A DNA stretch of 64,000 nt, taken from NCBI GenBank assembly GCA_020883125.1, contig JAHREW010000020.1, positions 45,841 to 109,840 of the forward strand, read 5' to 3'. The position numbers were made by a program, and so were the translations under genes. Below, piece by piece: positions 1-8,262 of this stretch. Origin of the DNA: Microcoleus sp. CAWBG506 (GTDB lineage: Bacteria; Cyanobacteriota; Cyanobacteriia; Cyanobacteriales; Microcoleaceae). Numbering within the stretch: the first letter of the stretch is position 1; each line of letters opens with the position of its first letter. The notes beneath the pieces were generated by a model. That model ran no database searches, was not told where the DNA came from, and saw only the letters and a program-made list of their open reading frames with translations.

Positions 1-387
1 GATTAGGTGGCGATCGAGTGACTGTCTGGTAGTTGCGGTCGAGATTACTCTTTTGACGCAATTACCTCTGGGAAGTATTTTGAGGCATTATGTTCACATT
101 CTGAGTGTTACTGTAATAGTTTGTAATATTCTTTTTCAGTTTTGGGGCTAAGGCACTGAATTTTGCCTCCCTAAATTAGGCTGCTCAAAACGCTATAATC
201 TTCTGATACCAAGGGTTACGACCGATAAATGTTCGGTATCTTAGCGGTGGCGTGGTGGTGGAGGCTTCCCCAGTTTAAATTCCTAGGGATAAAAAAACAG
301 GAGGTGAGGGCTCGCTTAGGTGCGATCGGAAATTCCGACTTTCGAGCTTGTAGTCAAGTTTTGCTGTAATTTTCAACTAGGTGCGCT
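1..387. other. Gene-free 5' flank
   Basis: No convincing coding frame is visible. The stretch contains a possible -10 box (TATAAT at about 195-200) and HIP1-like GCGATCG sites. It probably holds the promoter region of the downstream membrane-protein gene; no structured RNA was recognised. Confidence 0.4.
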
Positions 388-1596
388 TTGAAAAGAAATC
401 TATCAGCCATTACAAAAGCTTTACAGTTTGGTGTTAGCGGTGCCGTCGGCGGTTTCGTGGGTAATTTAATCACCGAACCTTTCATGAAGTTCGATCGCCT
501 GTCGGCTTCGGTATCTTTTTTTGAGAGTGTACTTTCCACCGCCCGCTGGTTTGGATTGGTAGGCGGTGGCATTGCTACAGCGATTATGTTTGGCTATTAT
601 TACTACATCAAAGGCAAGCCTCAAATTAAATCAGCTTTGTTGAATGGGGGATTGTTTGGTTTAATCGCAGGGGCTGTTTCTGGGGCGATCGCAGAAGCTA
701 TTTACAGCGGCCTTGGCCCGAATGAATTATTGCGAGTAATTTGCTGGGGAATAGCTGGCAGTTTATTAGGACTCGCACTTTCCAAACGGATTCCCAACTT
801 AGGAATGCTGCGTGGCGCGGGCGGAGGCGGTGTTGGGGGCGTGTTGGGCGGATGTTTGTTTATTTTGTTCGCTTACACTTTATCGGGTACTGTGGGCCGT
901 TTAGCTGGCTGTGGGGCGATCGGCTTTTGGATTGGCATTATGCTAGTTGTGGCTGAAACTTTGTTTAACAAAGCTTGGCTGGTAATTAGTTACGATAACG
1001 GAGTCAATCGCACTCTGACTATTGGTGCCGAACCGGTGACTTTTGGTAGTGATGATAATTTGTCTATTATCTGTATTCCGAATATTTCGCCCTTGGCTAT
1101 GCGCTTTCAATTGGAGGCTGGACAAATTGTCTGCGAAAATTTTGATAGTGGGGCGGTGACTTATTTGCGATCGGGCGATCAAAAGAAATTAGGAAATTGT
1201 ACAATTACCGTCGGTAACTCTGATTTGCCCGTTGCCAATTCTACCAAAATTCCAGCTACATATATATCAGCATATCCGGCAGAAAAATCTTTCGTTAATA
1301 GCGAATTTTCCCTAAAATTAAGCAGCAAAGTTATCCCTTTGAGTGTAGGGACTCAATTGTTTAGTTCCGACATATCTACTTTAAAATCTACTGCATCTAA
1401 TTGTGTGGTAGCAGTTGTGAATTCTCGTTTTGCAGATGCGCTTTCATTGGGATTGACCAATTTATCCGATCGCGCTTGGTGGGCGACAGACACTCAAGGC
1501 GACATGAAACTGGTAGAACCAGAAGGTACGCTGACTCTCGCCGTGGGGACTCAAATCGAGTTCGGCGAAATTAATGGTGAAATTGTTGACGGTTGA
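388..1596 (+). CDS. Multi-pass membrane protein with FHA-like C-terminal region
   Basis: A 402-residue protein starting at TTG; no in-frame ATG gives a better N-terminus. Residues 10-205 form about five or six glycine-rich hydrophobic segments, for example GGLFGLIAGAVSGAIAEAI and GCGAIGFWIGIMLVVAETL, so the first half is embedded in a membrane. The second half is soluble and begins with a strand pattern (TLTIGAEPVTFGS, then a run ending LAMRFQLEAGQIV) like the first strands of an FHA phosphothreonine-binding fold, where the GS pair is usually conserved. Two further beta-rich segments follow. This suggests a membrane-anchored phosphopeptide or protein-binding module, perhaps linked to Ser/Thr kinase signalling. 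The FHA assignment is inferred from pattern only. No operon partner is evident. Confidence 0.55.
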   Translation: MKRNLSAITKALQFGVSGAVGGFVGNLITEPFMKFDRLSASVSFFESVLSTARWFGLVGGGIATAIMFGYYYYIKGKPQIKSALLNGGLFGLIAGAVSGAIAEAIYSGLGPNELLRVICWGIAGSLLGLALSKRIPNLGMLRGAGGGGVGGVLGGCLFILFAYTLSGTVGRLAGCGAIGFWIGIMLVVAETLFNKAWLVISYDNGVNRTLTIGAEPVTFGSDDNLSIICIPNISPLAMRFQLEAGQIVCENFDSGAVTYLRSGDQKKLGNCTITVGNSDLPVANSTKIPATYISAYPAEKSFVNSEFSLKLSSKVIPLSVGTQLFSSDISTLKSTASNCVVAVVNSRFADALSLGLTNLSDRAWWATDTQGDMKLVEPEGTLTLAVGTQIEFGEINGEIVDG

Positions 1597-1690
1597 CAGT
1601 TAACTGTCAATAATCATTTTTTGAGTACCACATTCGATCTAATATTATCTAGAGTAGATTTTTTAAACCTACCAATAGATAATCGGGCTC

Positions 1691-2050
1691 ATGAACTTGA
1701 AAAAAATATGCGCGGGTTTCCTATTAATTCTGACATTGGCATTGGGACTAATTACGATTAGTCCCCAAATTGCTTTGGCAGATGCAACTTCAAATCCTGC
1801 AACGGCTGCCGAAGTTTTTACCGTCAATTGTGCGGGTTGTCACAGCAATGGCGGAAACATCATCAGACGTGGCAAAAATTTGAAACTGAAAGCATTGAAA
1901 CGATATGGCATGGATTCCATCGCCAATATTGCCAATTTAGTCACCAACGGTAAGAATATCATGCCGTCTTACAAAGATCGTTTGTCTGAACAACAAATTA
2001 TCGATGTTTCAGCCTACGTGTTGTCGCAAGCTGAAAGTGATTGGAAATGA
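1691..2050 (+). CDS. petJ: Cytochrome c6-like c-type cytochrome
   Basis: A 119-residue secreted monohaem cytochrome. Residues 1-30 are a signal peptide ending ALA, giving a mature protein of about 89 residues, the usual size of cytochrome c6. The haem-binding CAGCH is at residues 47-51 and the likely axial methionine at 91 in the motif IMPSY, where classical PetJ usually has AMPAF. The basic stretch after the haem site and the C-terminal QAESDWK fit the family. Cytochrome c6 carries electrons in the thylakoid lumen from cytochrome b6f to photosystem I or to cytochrome oxidase. The altered Met motif leaves room for a c6B/c6C-type paralogue rather than PetJ itself. The stop codon overlaps the ATG of the next gene (ATGA), so the two are translationally coupled. 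Confidence 0.8.
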   Translation: MNLKKICAGFLLILTLALGLITISPQIALADATSNPATAAEVFTVNCAGCHSNGGNIIRRGKNLKLKALKRYGMDSIANIANLVTNGKNIMPSYKDRLSEQQIIDVSAYVLSQAESDWK

Positions 2051-2544
2051 AAAAACATGATTGGCGTAAAATCGTAACAATTATTACTTTGTGTCTCGGT
2101 CTCACCATCACCAACAACCCACCAGCCTTGGCTTCGATTCACAAATATCCAGAAACCGGGGACAGAGTAATGTTCAGATCCGTACAAAGCTTGCGGGATA
2201 ATCAGGACAAAGCGTGGCAGGTGGTTTTGTATAAGCGAGTGCGATCGGGCATAGTAGACTCTTTTAACCTGAGATTGGTGGGATTTCCTGGGACGCAATT
2301 GGATCACCCGGTGGCGCTGAAGGTGGTGGCGGGGAATCTGGAACTGGCGCTGGCTAACGATATTTGGAGTGAATCGGATTTGCCGGTTAATGTGGGAGAG
2401 TACGATTTTAAATCAATGGTGGCACAATTGGAGAGCGATCGACCTTTAGGCTTAAATTTGCCAGTCCCAGGTAAAAAAGATCTACAAATCTTGGTTCCAA
2501 CTTTTGCGGTAAGGGAATGGAGGCGGTTGTTAGATAGAAGCTAA
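2047..2544 (+). CDS. DUF3122 family secreted protein
   Basis: The likely start is the ATG at 2047, which shares ATGA with the stop of the cytochrome gene; a TTG two codons upstream is less likely. The protein of 165 residues has an N-terminal signal peptide (hydrophobic segment ending PPALAS) and then the cyanobacterial DUF3122 pattern: IHKYPETGDRVMFRSVQSLR, then WQVVLYKRV, LRLVGFPG, and a C-terminal VREWRRLLD. The family has no known biochemical role. Coupling to a lumenal or periplasmic cytochrome suggests a role in the same compartment; this is inference. Confidence 0.75.
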   Translation: MKKHDWRKIVTIITLCLGLTITNNPPALASIHKYPETGDRVMFRSVQSLRDNQDKAWQVVLYKRVRSGIVDSFNLRLVGFPGTQLDHPVALKVVAGNLELALANDIWSESDLPVNVGEYDFKSMVAQLESDRPLGLNLPVPGKKDLQILVPTFAVREWRRLLDRS

Positions 2545-2739
2545 ATTGTGCCTACGGATGGCCGTTGAATGTGACAAAGGCTACATTGCTTGGGAGCAAA
2601 AGTCAGTATATTTGATCTATCTCAAGGTAGATCTTGGCTATTTTGAACGATAATTGTGAAACAAACTAAAAGTGAGATTAGTCAGGCTAAAAAAATCGAC
2701 TGTTTTAGAGTGTGCATATTATTGGAAGGAAAATTTACT

Positions 2740-2958
2740 ATGACATTAATCACTACCATTGTCCGAAAAGCTTTAGCTACAGGTTGTCTGACGGTTGACG
2801 CGGAAGAACAGTTGCGACAACAGTTGCAGATGACAAAGTACGGTTTGGAAGATTTTGAGGCTTTTATTACTTTGCAAACAGAGGTAATGGAAGGTAGAGT
2901 AAAACACCAAGCTTGGGAATTGTTGCGATCGAATAATTGTTCTGCTGCGGCTGCTTGA
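2740..2958 (+). CDS. Small conserved cyanobacterial protein
   Basis: The frame is open from 2656, but the ATG at 2740 is preceded by a good ribosome binding site (GGAAGGA at 2725-2731), giving 72 residues beginning MTLITTIVRKALATGCLTVD. The composition is alpha-helical and soluble, with LRQQLQMTKYGLEDFEAFITLQ in the middle and a short alanine tail. It resembles small cyanobacterial proteins of unknown function that carry the same ATGCLT...E..LR pattern. No function can be assigned. Confidence 0.65.
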   Translation: MTLITTIVRKALATGCLTVDAEEQLRQQLQMTKYGLEDFEAFITLQTEVMEGRVKHQAWELLRSNNCSAAAA

Positions 2959-3705
2959 AATTAAGTACGATTCCCTTCGGGATAGCTCCGCACGCGCGTA
3001 CTTTTGGATAGAATTAAGGGCGATCGATACAAATCATCAATAGGACTTACCCATGGGTGGTCAGACACCAGGTTTTTTCCGAGATACTTCGTTACACCTG
3101 AGATCTTGCACCTTTCTCAATTAGCTGTAGGGGCGGGTTCACCGACAGCCTCTCTGGTTGTAGATAGGTTAAATAAACCCGCCCTCCCCCACCGAAAATC
3201 CCCTTATTGACATTGCTGCAAGATCTCAGTTACACGCCACTTACTCGTTCCCAGGAAGAGCCTGGTAACGCAGGTCCAGAGGCTCTGCCTCCAATTTTTC
3301 TACTCGTTTATACTCGTTCCCAGGAAGAGCCTGGTAACGCAGGTCCAGAGGCTCTGCCTCCAATTTTCTGTTAGCAAGCAGCAAGCAGCAAGGGAGGCAG
3401 AGCCTCTAGACGTTGATTCCCAGGAAGAGCCTGGGAACCAGTTAGCAAATACTTAGTCCGCGCACCATCCGGACTCCGTTTTTGTAGACGCGGTTTCAAC
3501 CGCCGACTCACTTGACAAAAATACCAAAATCGCCGATAATCGTAGATTGTCTGTCTAAATCCGGCTCGGATCAGGTTAAGACATTCCAAAAGCTGAAAAA
3601 CCGTCAGCCGTCAAAAGTCCACAGCCAAAAGTTCGTAACCAATGACTAAAGACCAATGACCAATGACTCATCAGCTACCTGTACGGCAATCTCAACAACC
3701 ATCCC
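2959..3705. repeat. Intergenic repeats (REP-like palindrome and GTTCCCAGG units)
   Basis: No gene is seen in this 750-bp stretch. At 3128-3190 there is a palindromic unit starting GTAGGGGCGGGTTCACC and ending AAACCCGCCC, a family also found at 16742, 41561 and 41695. At 3242-3298 and 3311-3367 there are two near-identical direct copies of a 57-bp unit (TCGTTCCCAGGAAGAGCCTG ... AGAGGCTCTGCCTCC). A partly inverted third copy lies at 3394-3438 and a relative at 4434-4481. A short heptamer run (CCAATGA/CTAAAGA) lies at 3639-3668. These look like dispersed non-coding repeats. Confidence 0.7.
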
Positions 3706-4098
3706 ATGACTTACGCAATTATTGAAACCGGCGGCAAACAATTTCGGGTAGAACCAGGCCGCTTCTACGACATCGAACTGCTTCACGTCGAAGCTGAATC
3801 CAAAGTCACGATCGACAAAGTATTTCTGATCCAGCACGAAAACGATGTTCACATCGGTCAACCTCTAGTAGAAAATGCCACAGTAGAAGGAACTGTTCTG
3901 CGGCATTTCCGGGGCCGTAAAGTCCTCGTCTATAAGATGAAGCCGAAGAAGAAAACTCGGAAGAAAAAAGGGCACCGTCAAGAAACAACTCGCTTTATGA
4001 TTGACTCCATCAGCGTCAATGGTGTTGTTTTGGCCGCGAGAGACTTAACTCAAGCTGTTGTGGAAACTCCCCAAACCGGCGAAAGTGATTCAGAATAA
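3706..4098 (+). CDS. rplU: 50S ribosomal protein L21
   Basis: A 130-residue protein with the L21 signature at the N-terminus (YAIIETGGKQFRVEPG) and the basic loop GRKVLVYKMKPKKKTRKKKG that contacts 23S rRNA. It is longer than the roughly 103 residues of E. coli L21 because of an acidic C-terminal tail (VETPQTGESDSE), common in cyanobacteria. It sits 31 bp before rpmA, the classic L21-L27 operon. The start ATG at 3706 matches the family N-terminus. Confidence 0.97.
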   Translation: MTYAIIETGGKQFRVEPGRFYDIELLHVEAESKVTIDKVFLIQHENDVHIGQPLVENATVEGTVLRHFRGRKVLVYKMKPKKKTRKKKGHRQETTRFMIDSISVNGVVLAARDLTQAVVETPQTGESDSE

Positions 4099-4129
4099 AA
4101 AATAGTAAGTAATTAAAGTTGAGGAAATC

Positions 4130-4420
4130 ATGGCCCATAAGAAAGGTACAGGCAGTACACGTAACGGACGCGACTCTAATTCTCAGCGTCTTGGTGTTAA
4201 AAAGTACGGCGGTCAAGTTGTCAAAGCTGGCAACATTTTGATTCGTCAACGCGGCACGAAAGTTCACCCAGGTAATAATGTTGGTATCGGCAGAGATGAT
4301 ACTTTGTTTGCCATGATTGATGGTGTGGTGACTTTTGAAAGAAAGGGCAAAACTCGCAAGAAACTCAGTGTTTATCCTGTGGTTGTAGCAGCACCTGTGG
4401 CTGAACTTGTAGCCGTTTAA
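4130..4420 (+). CDS. rpmA: 50S ribosomal protein L27
   Basis: A 96-residue protein beginning [20 protein letters not shown], the glycine-rich N-terminal arm that reaches the peptidyl transferase centre. The [17 protein letters not shown] and HPG-N-VG-G-DDTLFA motifs are intact. There is no N-terminal extension to be processed. The ribosome binding site GAGGAA precedes the ATG. It is co-transcribed with rplU. Confidence 0.97.
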   Translation: MAHKKGTGSTRNGRDSNSQRLGVKKYGGQVVKAGNILIRQRGTKVHPGNNVGIGRDDTLFAMIDGVVTFERKGKTRKKLSVYPVVVAAPVAELVAV

Positions 4421-4678
4421 TTTTGGATAGTTTCCTCGTTCCCAGGATCTGCCTGGGAACGCATTTCTAGAGGCTCTGCCTCCTGATTTTATATCTCAAT
4501 ATACTCATATCCCTGACTTCTTTAAGAAGTCGGGGATATAAGGTTGGGTAGACAAGTTTTGTGATAAATTCGGAATGATTTAACCGCAGAGGCCACAGAG
4601 GGCACAGAGGAAGAGAAAAGAAGAGAGAGATGAATAATTTCGATACCAAGGGATTTAATATGATTGGCTAATTTGTGG
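4421..4678. repeat. Intergenic repeats after rpmA
   Basis: A GTTCCCAGG-type unit lies at 4434-4481. A hairpin CCCTGACTTCTT/AAGAAGTCGGGG at 4511-4538 could act as a terminator for rpmA, although no clear T-run follows. An ACCGCAGAGGCCACAGAGG-type unit lies at 4580-4612; a relative is at 58275-58310. Confidence 0.5.
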
Positions 4679-4891
4679 CTAGCCTCCTCCGACAATGGTC
4701 ACAATTTCTAAGATGTCGCCTTCTTGGATTTGTGTGGTTTCCCAAAATTGTTTGTGCAGAATTTCGCCGTTGTATTCGACAGCTACTAATCGCGGATTTA
4801 AGCCTAGTTGTTTTAATAATTCTGGTAATGGTGTTTCGATCGCACAATTACGACTTTCTCCGTTGACTTGTAGCGCAATTTGATTGGTCAT
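4679..4891 (-). CDS. thiS: Sulfur carrier protein ThiS
   Basis: A 70-residue ubiquitin-like protein. The pattern ITLQVNGE-type start, LGLNPRLVAVEYNGEIL, and the C-terminal GDILEIVTIVGGG fit ThiS, whose C-terminal glycine is adenylated by ThiF and then thiocarboxylated to donate sulfur to the thiazole of thiamine. It ends GGG rather than the commoner GG. It lies downstream of thiE on the same strand, separated by about 140 bp that contains a repeat, so the two probably form a thiamine operon. Confidence 0.93.
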   Translation of the reverse strand: MTNQIALQVNGESRNCAIETPLPELLKQLGLNPRLVAVEYNGEILHKQFWETTQIQEGDILEIVTIVGGG

Positions 4892-5033
4892 TCGTTTATT
4901 AGTTTAATTATTTGAAGGAACCGCGAAGACACGAAGAACACGAAGGAAGAAAAGCATTTACTTCTTTCTCTTGCTACCCTTCGGGAACTCCTGCGGGGAA
5001 CGGGTCCTTGGTGCCTTCGTGGTTCATTTAATC

Positions 5034-6116
5034 TTACGACTTATTAGTTATAAGTTTGTGAGTTTTGAACTTCTGCATCCGAATTAGCTGGGAGATGAAA
5101 AATTGGGTGACTAAAGTTGGTTGTTCGGCTTCCATGATCGATCGCACAACTGCTACTCTGGAAGCTCCGGCATTCAATACTTCGTCGAGGTTGTTGATGT
5201 CTATTCCGCCGATCGCAAACCAAGGAATCGGGGACTTAGCAGCAGCATACCGCACATAATCCAAACCCGCAGCCTGTTTATCGGGTTTTGTGGGAGTGGA
5301 GTAGACTGGGCCAACTCCAATATAATCGGCTCCTTCTTCAATGGCTCGCTGCATTTCCTCGGCGTTTGTGGTGGAACAGCCGATGATGCGTCCGGGCCCC
5401 AGCAACTTGCGCGCTTCGGCTACAGGCAAATCTTGCTGTCCTAAGTGTACGCCGTCGGCATCCGCTGCGATCGCCAAATCTACGCGATCGTTGATAATCA
5501 ACAAAGCATCGTAGCGGTGACAAAGTTCCGTCATCTGTCGCACATTCGCCAACTTCACCCCATCGTCTGAGGTTTTGTCGCGGTACTGTACTAAAGTCAG
5601 TCCGCCTTGCAAAGCAGCTTCCACCACTGCTAACAAGTTGTCTCTGGGCGAAGTTACGAGGTATAACTGCGATCGCAATAACTGCTGATAGCGCCGATAA
5701 GCCAGCAAATCGCTCTCCAGAGTATAAACCCGATAGCGCATCTGCTTAAAAGCCTTGCCCATATTCGGATCGTAAACTTTGCCATACTCTTCAAGTACCC
5801 GCAGCGCTTCTTCCACCCGACAGAAATTCGCTTCCAGTAGCTGCTGAAGTCCAGAACGCTGTTCTTCCTGCGGATGAGTCAGTTCCGTACCGGGGTCTGC
5901 GGGCGTATCCCTAGCACTCCGCAATTCTGGGGTGTGCCAAAAAGCCAATTCCTGGCGCAGTTGCTTACACTCACCAGCTAAATCGGCGCTATTGAGACCA
6001 AATCTACACCATTCTTCAATGATTCTCAATCCTTCACGGGCGCGATCGAGATTTGCATCTAAAATCCGGCACAGAGCGGGCTGTGCCGATAAAGTTCTGT
6101 TTGGTTTTTGCGTCAT
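5034..6116 (-). CDS. thiE: Thiamine-phosphate synthase, cyanobacterial two-domain form
   Basis: A 360-residue protein. Residues from about 145 to 345 are the ThiE TIM barrel: LYLVTSPR, then QGGLTLVQYRDKTSDD, LIINDRVDLAIAADADGVHLGQ-D, and GVGPVYSTPTK, IGGID. It joins the hydroxymethylpyrimidine and thiazole moieties to make thiamine phosphate. The N-terminal 140 residues (RILDANLDRAREGLRIIEEW ... VEEALRVLEEYGK) form the extra helical domain typical of cyanobacterial ThiE; its role is unknown. The ATG at 6116 matches the family start. thiS lies downstream. Confidence 0.95.
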   Translation of the reverse strand: MTQKPNRTLSAQPALCRILDANLDRAREGLRIIEEWCRFGLNSADLAGECKQLRQELAFWHTPELRSARDTPADPGTELTHPQEEQRSGLQQLLEANFCRVEEALRVLEEYGKVYDPNMGKAFKQMRYRVYTLESDLLAYRRYQQLLRSQLYLVTSPRDNLLAVVEAALQGGLTLVQYRDKTSDDGVKLANVRQMTELCHRYDALLIINDRVDLAIAADADGVHLGQQDLPVAEARKLLGPGRIIGCSTTNAEEMQRAIEEGADYIGVGPVYSTPTKPDKQAAGLDYVRYAAAKSPIPWFAIGGIDINNLDEVLNAGASRVAVVRSIMEAEQPTLVTQFFISQLIRMQKFKTHKLITNKS

Positions 6117-6322
6117 ATAGAACCACCTTTATCATTAATCCTAGCTTTAACCGCTACATTGTCCCACGCTGTTCTGATTGTAGTAAAGTGCGATCGGGCA
6201 TTAACCGATTTAATTGAGATTAACAAAGAAACGGAGTAAATGCGAGGGAATCCGAATTTTCGCGGATTCTCCGCTACAGCAGATCCCGCCCAAAATTTAC
6301 AGTGTTGGACGGATGGCATAAT

Positions 6323-7699
6323 TTAATCTTGACAACAATTCTTTACATATTCTTGAAAAACAGAAGACAATTTAAACAAGATTTTATCCTCTTTTATTTT
6401 CGTTACTAAATACCTTTGTTGTAAAGACTGTAAACCATTAATTAAATCCATTGATGATAAATCTAAACTCTGTCTCAAATATTCTCTGGATACAGGTTGA
6501 TTAAACTTACTTAATTCTAAAACAAGTTGCTGTTCTATAGGTGATAGTTTGTTAAATAACTGGTTAAAATTATCTTGCATATTTTTGGTAATAATCAAGC
6601 TATTCTCCGCTAAAAACTCAGCAACTTCACCATCAAAAATCTTTTTAATTAAAATAGCAATACTTTTTAAATAAACCGGATTACCCTCATATAAATTAAT
6701 TAACTTTAACCAACTATCCTCATCTTTCAATCCTGTACCTTTCAGAATTGCTACATCATCTAAATCTGACAACTCTAAACATTTTATCGGATATAATTCC
6801 TCATCTAAACACTCCATTTCCGCACATTGCTCTTGACTAACTAAAATCACATTACTTTGATGCTCAGTTTCTGTAATCATGGTAAAAAACTTTTTATAAT
6901 CTTGATATTCAGATTTATATTGTCCCGCGAATTGAGCATTAGCAAAGATATTATGAACATCATCAAGGATAATCAAACATTTTTTGTATGTCAAAACATC
7001 TAAGAATTGTTTTAAATTATCATCTATAGTTTCTTTAGCTTCTTGTTTACAAGCATTCAATAAATCATTAACAAATAACTCTAAAGGTTTAGAGAATTTT
7101 AGGCTTCTCCAGATAATTACTTCAAATTGTTTTAGATTGAGATCGACAAACCTTTTAACTAGAGTAGTTTTACCAATTCCACTCAATCCCAATACTGAGA
7201 TTAAACGAGTATTTTGATTTAAAATCGAATTAGAAAGGGTTTTTATTTCAGATTCTCTTGCGTAAAAATTGATGATTTGAGGAGCTACTGTTAAATCGAA
7301 ATGTGATGTAAATTGAGTATTTATATCACTTTCGTTGAGTTTATTTCTTGGGCTAATTTGATTTGAGATCTGTGTAGGATAAAAATGATTATTACTGCCA
7401 TTTATATGGTAAATATTATTGGAATTGTCAGATGATTCAATATATACTCTTTCTAAGTTAGAACGAAAATTAGATTTTTTTATATCCTCATCCAATATTT
7501 CAGATAAAAGTTGCCATAATTCAGCCCCCACATCACCTACATGATTTTTACTGACATGACACTTCTGGGCGATATCATCATAGGTTTGTCTTTCCCAAGT
7601 CCCCTCAACTACAGCCCTTTGAACATCATCTAGGTGCTTTCCAGTTCGTTCAACCACTAGCCGATCTACGAATTGTAACAGTTGGCTTACATTCATCAA
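6323..7699 (-). CDS. NB-ARC ATPase with N-terminal vMAP-type HTH domain
   Basis: A 458-residue AT-rich gene. Residues 1-90 (VDRLVVERTGKHLDDVQRAV ... WERQTYDDIAQKCHVSKNHV) match the helix-turn-helix domain at the N-terminus of cyanobacterial vWA/MoxR-associated ATPases. The NTPase core follows, with a P-loop GLSGIGKTTLV at about 171-181 and a Walker B-like CLIILDDVH near 250, then a winged-helix region (LSPIEQQLVLELSKFNQPVS). It ends without WD40 or TPR repeats, so it is a short STAND-type switch without a visible sensor or effector. It is divergent from the RiPP cluster across 226 bp, which could mean shared regulation. No partner effector gene is adjacent. Confidence 0.75.
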   Translation of the reverse strand: MMNVSQLLQFVDRLVVERTGKHLDDVQRAVVEGTWERQTYDDIAQKCHVSKNHVGDVGAELWQLLSEILDEDIKKSNFRSNLERVYIESSDNSNNIYHINGSNNHFYPTQISNQISPRNKLNESDINTQFTSHFDLTVAPQIINFYARESEIKTLSNSILNQNTRLISVLGLSGIGKTTLVKRFVDLNLKQFEVIIWRSLKFSKPLELFVNDLLNACKQEAKETIDDNLKQFLDVLTYKKCLIILDDVHNIFANAQFAGQYKSEYQDYKKFFTMITETEHQSNVILVSQEQCAEMECLDEELYPIKCLELSDLDDVAILKGTGLKDEDSWLKLINLYEGNPVYLKSIAILIKKIFDGEVAEFLAENSLIITKNMQDNFNQLFNKLSPIEQQLVLELSKFNQPVSREYLRQSLDLSSMDLINGLQSLQQRYLVTKIKEDKILFKLSSVFQEYVKNCCQD

Positions 7700-7925
7700 A
7701 GCTATACATGATAAAGGTTTTAGCCATTATAGCTGAATTCACTCCTATTTTTTCTTATCTTTTCCTATTTTTTGCTTAATATTGTGTAACAAAACTCCAG
7801 TTGAAATCCGAGTTTTTCCGATCGCAGTCCCATCTTTAATTTTGGTATGCTCTTAAATAATAAAGCGTAGGCTTAGAAAGTCGTGCTTTTTCCGTTGTTT
7901 ATAATTTGTCAGAAGCATTACTAAA
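7700..7925. promoter_or_regulatory. Divergent intergenic region between NB-ARC and RiPP cluster
   Basis: This 226-bp AT-rich region must carry promoters for both divergent transcription units. Repeated TTTTTTCTTATCTTTTCCTA-like pyrimidine tracts lie at 7748-7772. No operator could be defined with confidence. Confidence 0.35.
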
Positions 7926-8150
7926 ATGACACAAGCAAAAGAAAGATTACTCACTGATACTTACTCACAAAATGATTGTATTGTTCTTGACCTTGAAGAA
8001 TTTGACTTGAGTGACTTAGATGCACTCAAAAATACAGCACTTGGTAATATTTTAGAAATAAATTTTCAAAATCCAATGGCAATATCTGATAATAATCGAC
8101 ATGAGAGCCATTCTTCTCATGCTGAGTTCCATCAACGTGCTTGGGGGTAA
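7926..8150 (+). CDS. Candidate RiPP precursor peptide
   Basis: A 74-residue ORF immediately upstream of a radical SAM/SPASM gene, in the position of a precursor. The N-terminal part is acidic (IVLDLEEFDLSDLDALKN), as in leader peptides recognised by maturases. The C-terminal part is rich in His, Ser and aromatic residues (RHESHSSHAEFHQRAWG) and is the likely core. F and W residues followed by small or polar residues there are plausible sites for cyclophane crosslinks, and Asp/Asn/His residues could be hydroxylated by the HExxH enzyme. There is only one Cys, in the leader, so this is not a sactipeptide or lanthipeptide. The leader/core assignment is inference from position and composition. Confidence 0.65.
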   Translation: MTQAKERLLTDTYSQNDCIVLDLEEFDLSDLDALKNTALGNILEINFQNPMAISDNNRHESHSSHAEFHQRAWG

Positions 8151-8177
8151 TCAAGCACTGGCTATTACAGAATACTA

Positions 8178-8222
8178 ATTAAATGGCTACTAAGTTACCT
8201 CAAGCAATAGTAGCCATTTAAT
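8178..8222 (+). terminator. Strong hairpin after the precursor gene
   Basis: A perfect 15-bp inverted repeat (ATTAAATGGCTACTA at 8178-8192 and its complement at 8208-8222) with a 15-nt loop lies between the precursor and the radical SAM gene. No T-run follows, so it may be an attenuator or RNA-processing/stability hairpin that lets the precursor be made in excess of its enzymes. Confidence 0.6.
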
Positions 8223-8262
8223 TCTGGCATACATAATTTAAGTTTTGAACATATCATAATTT

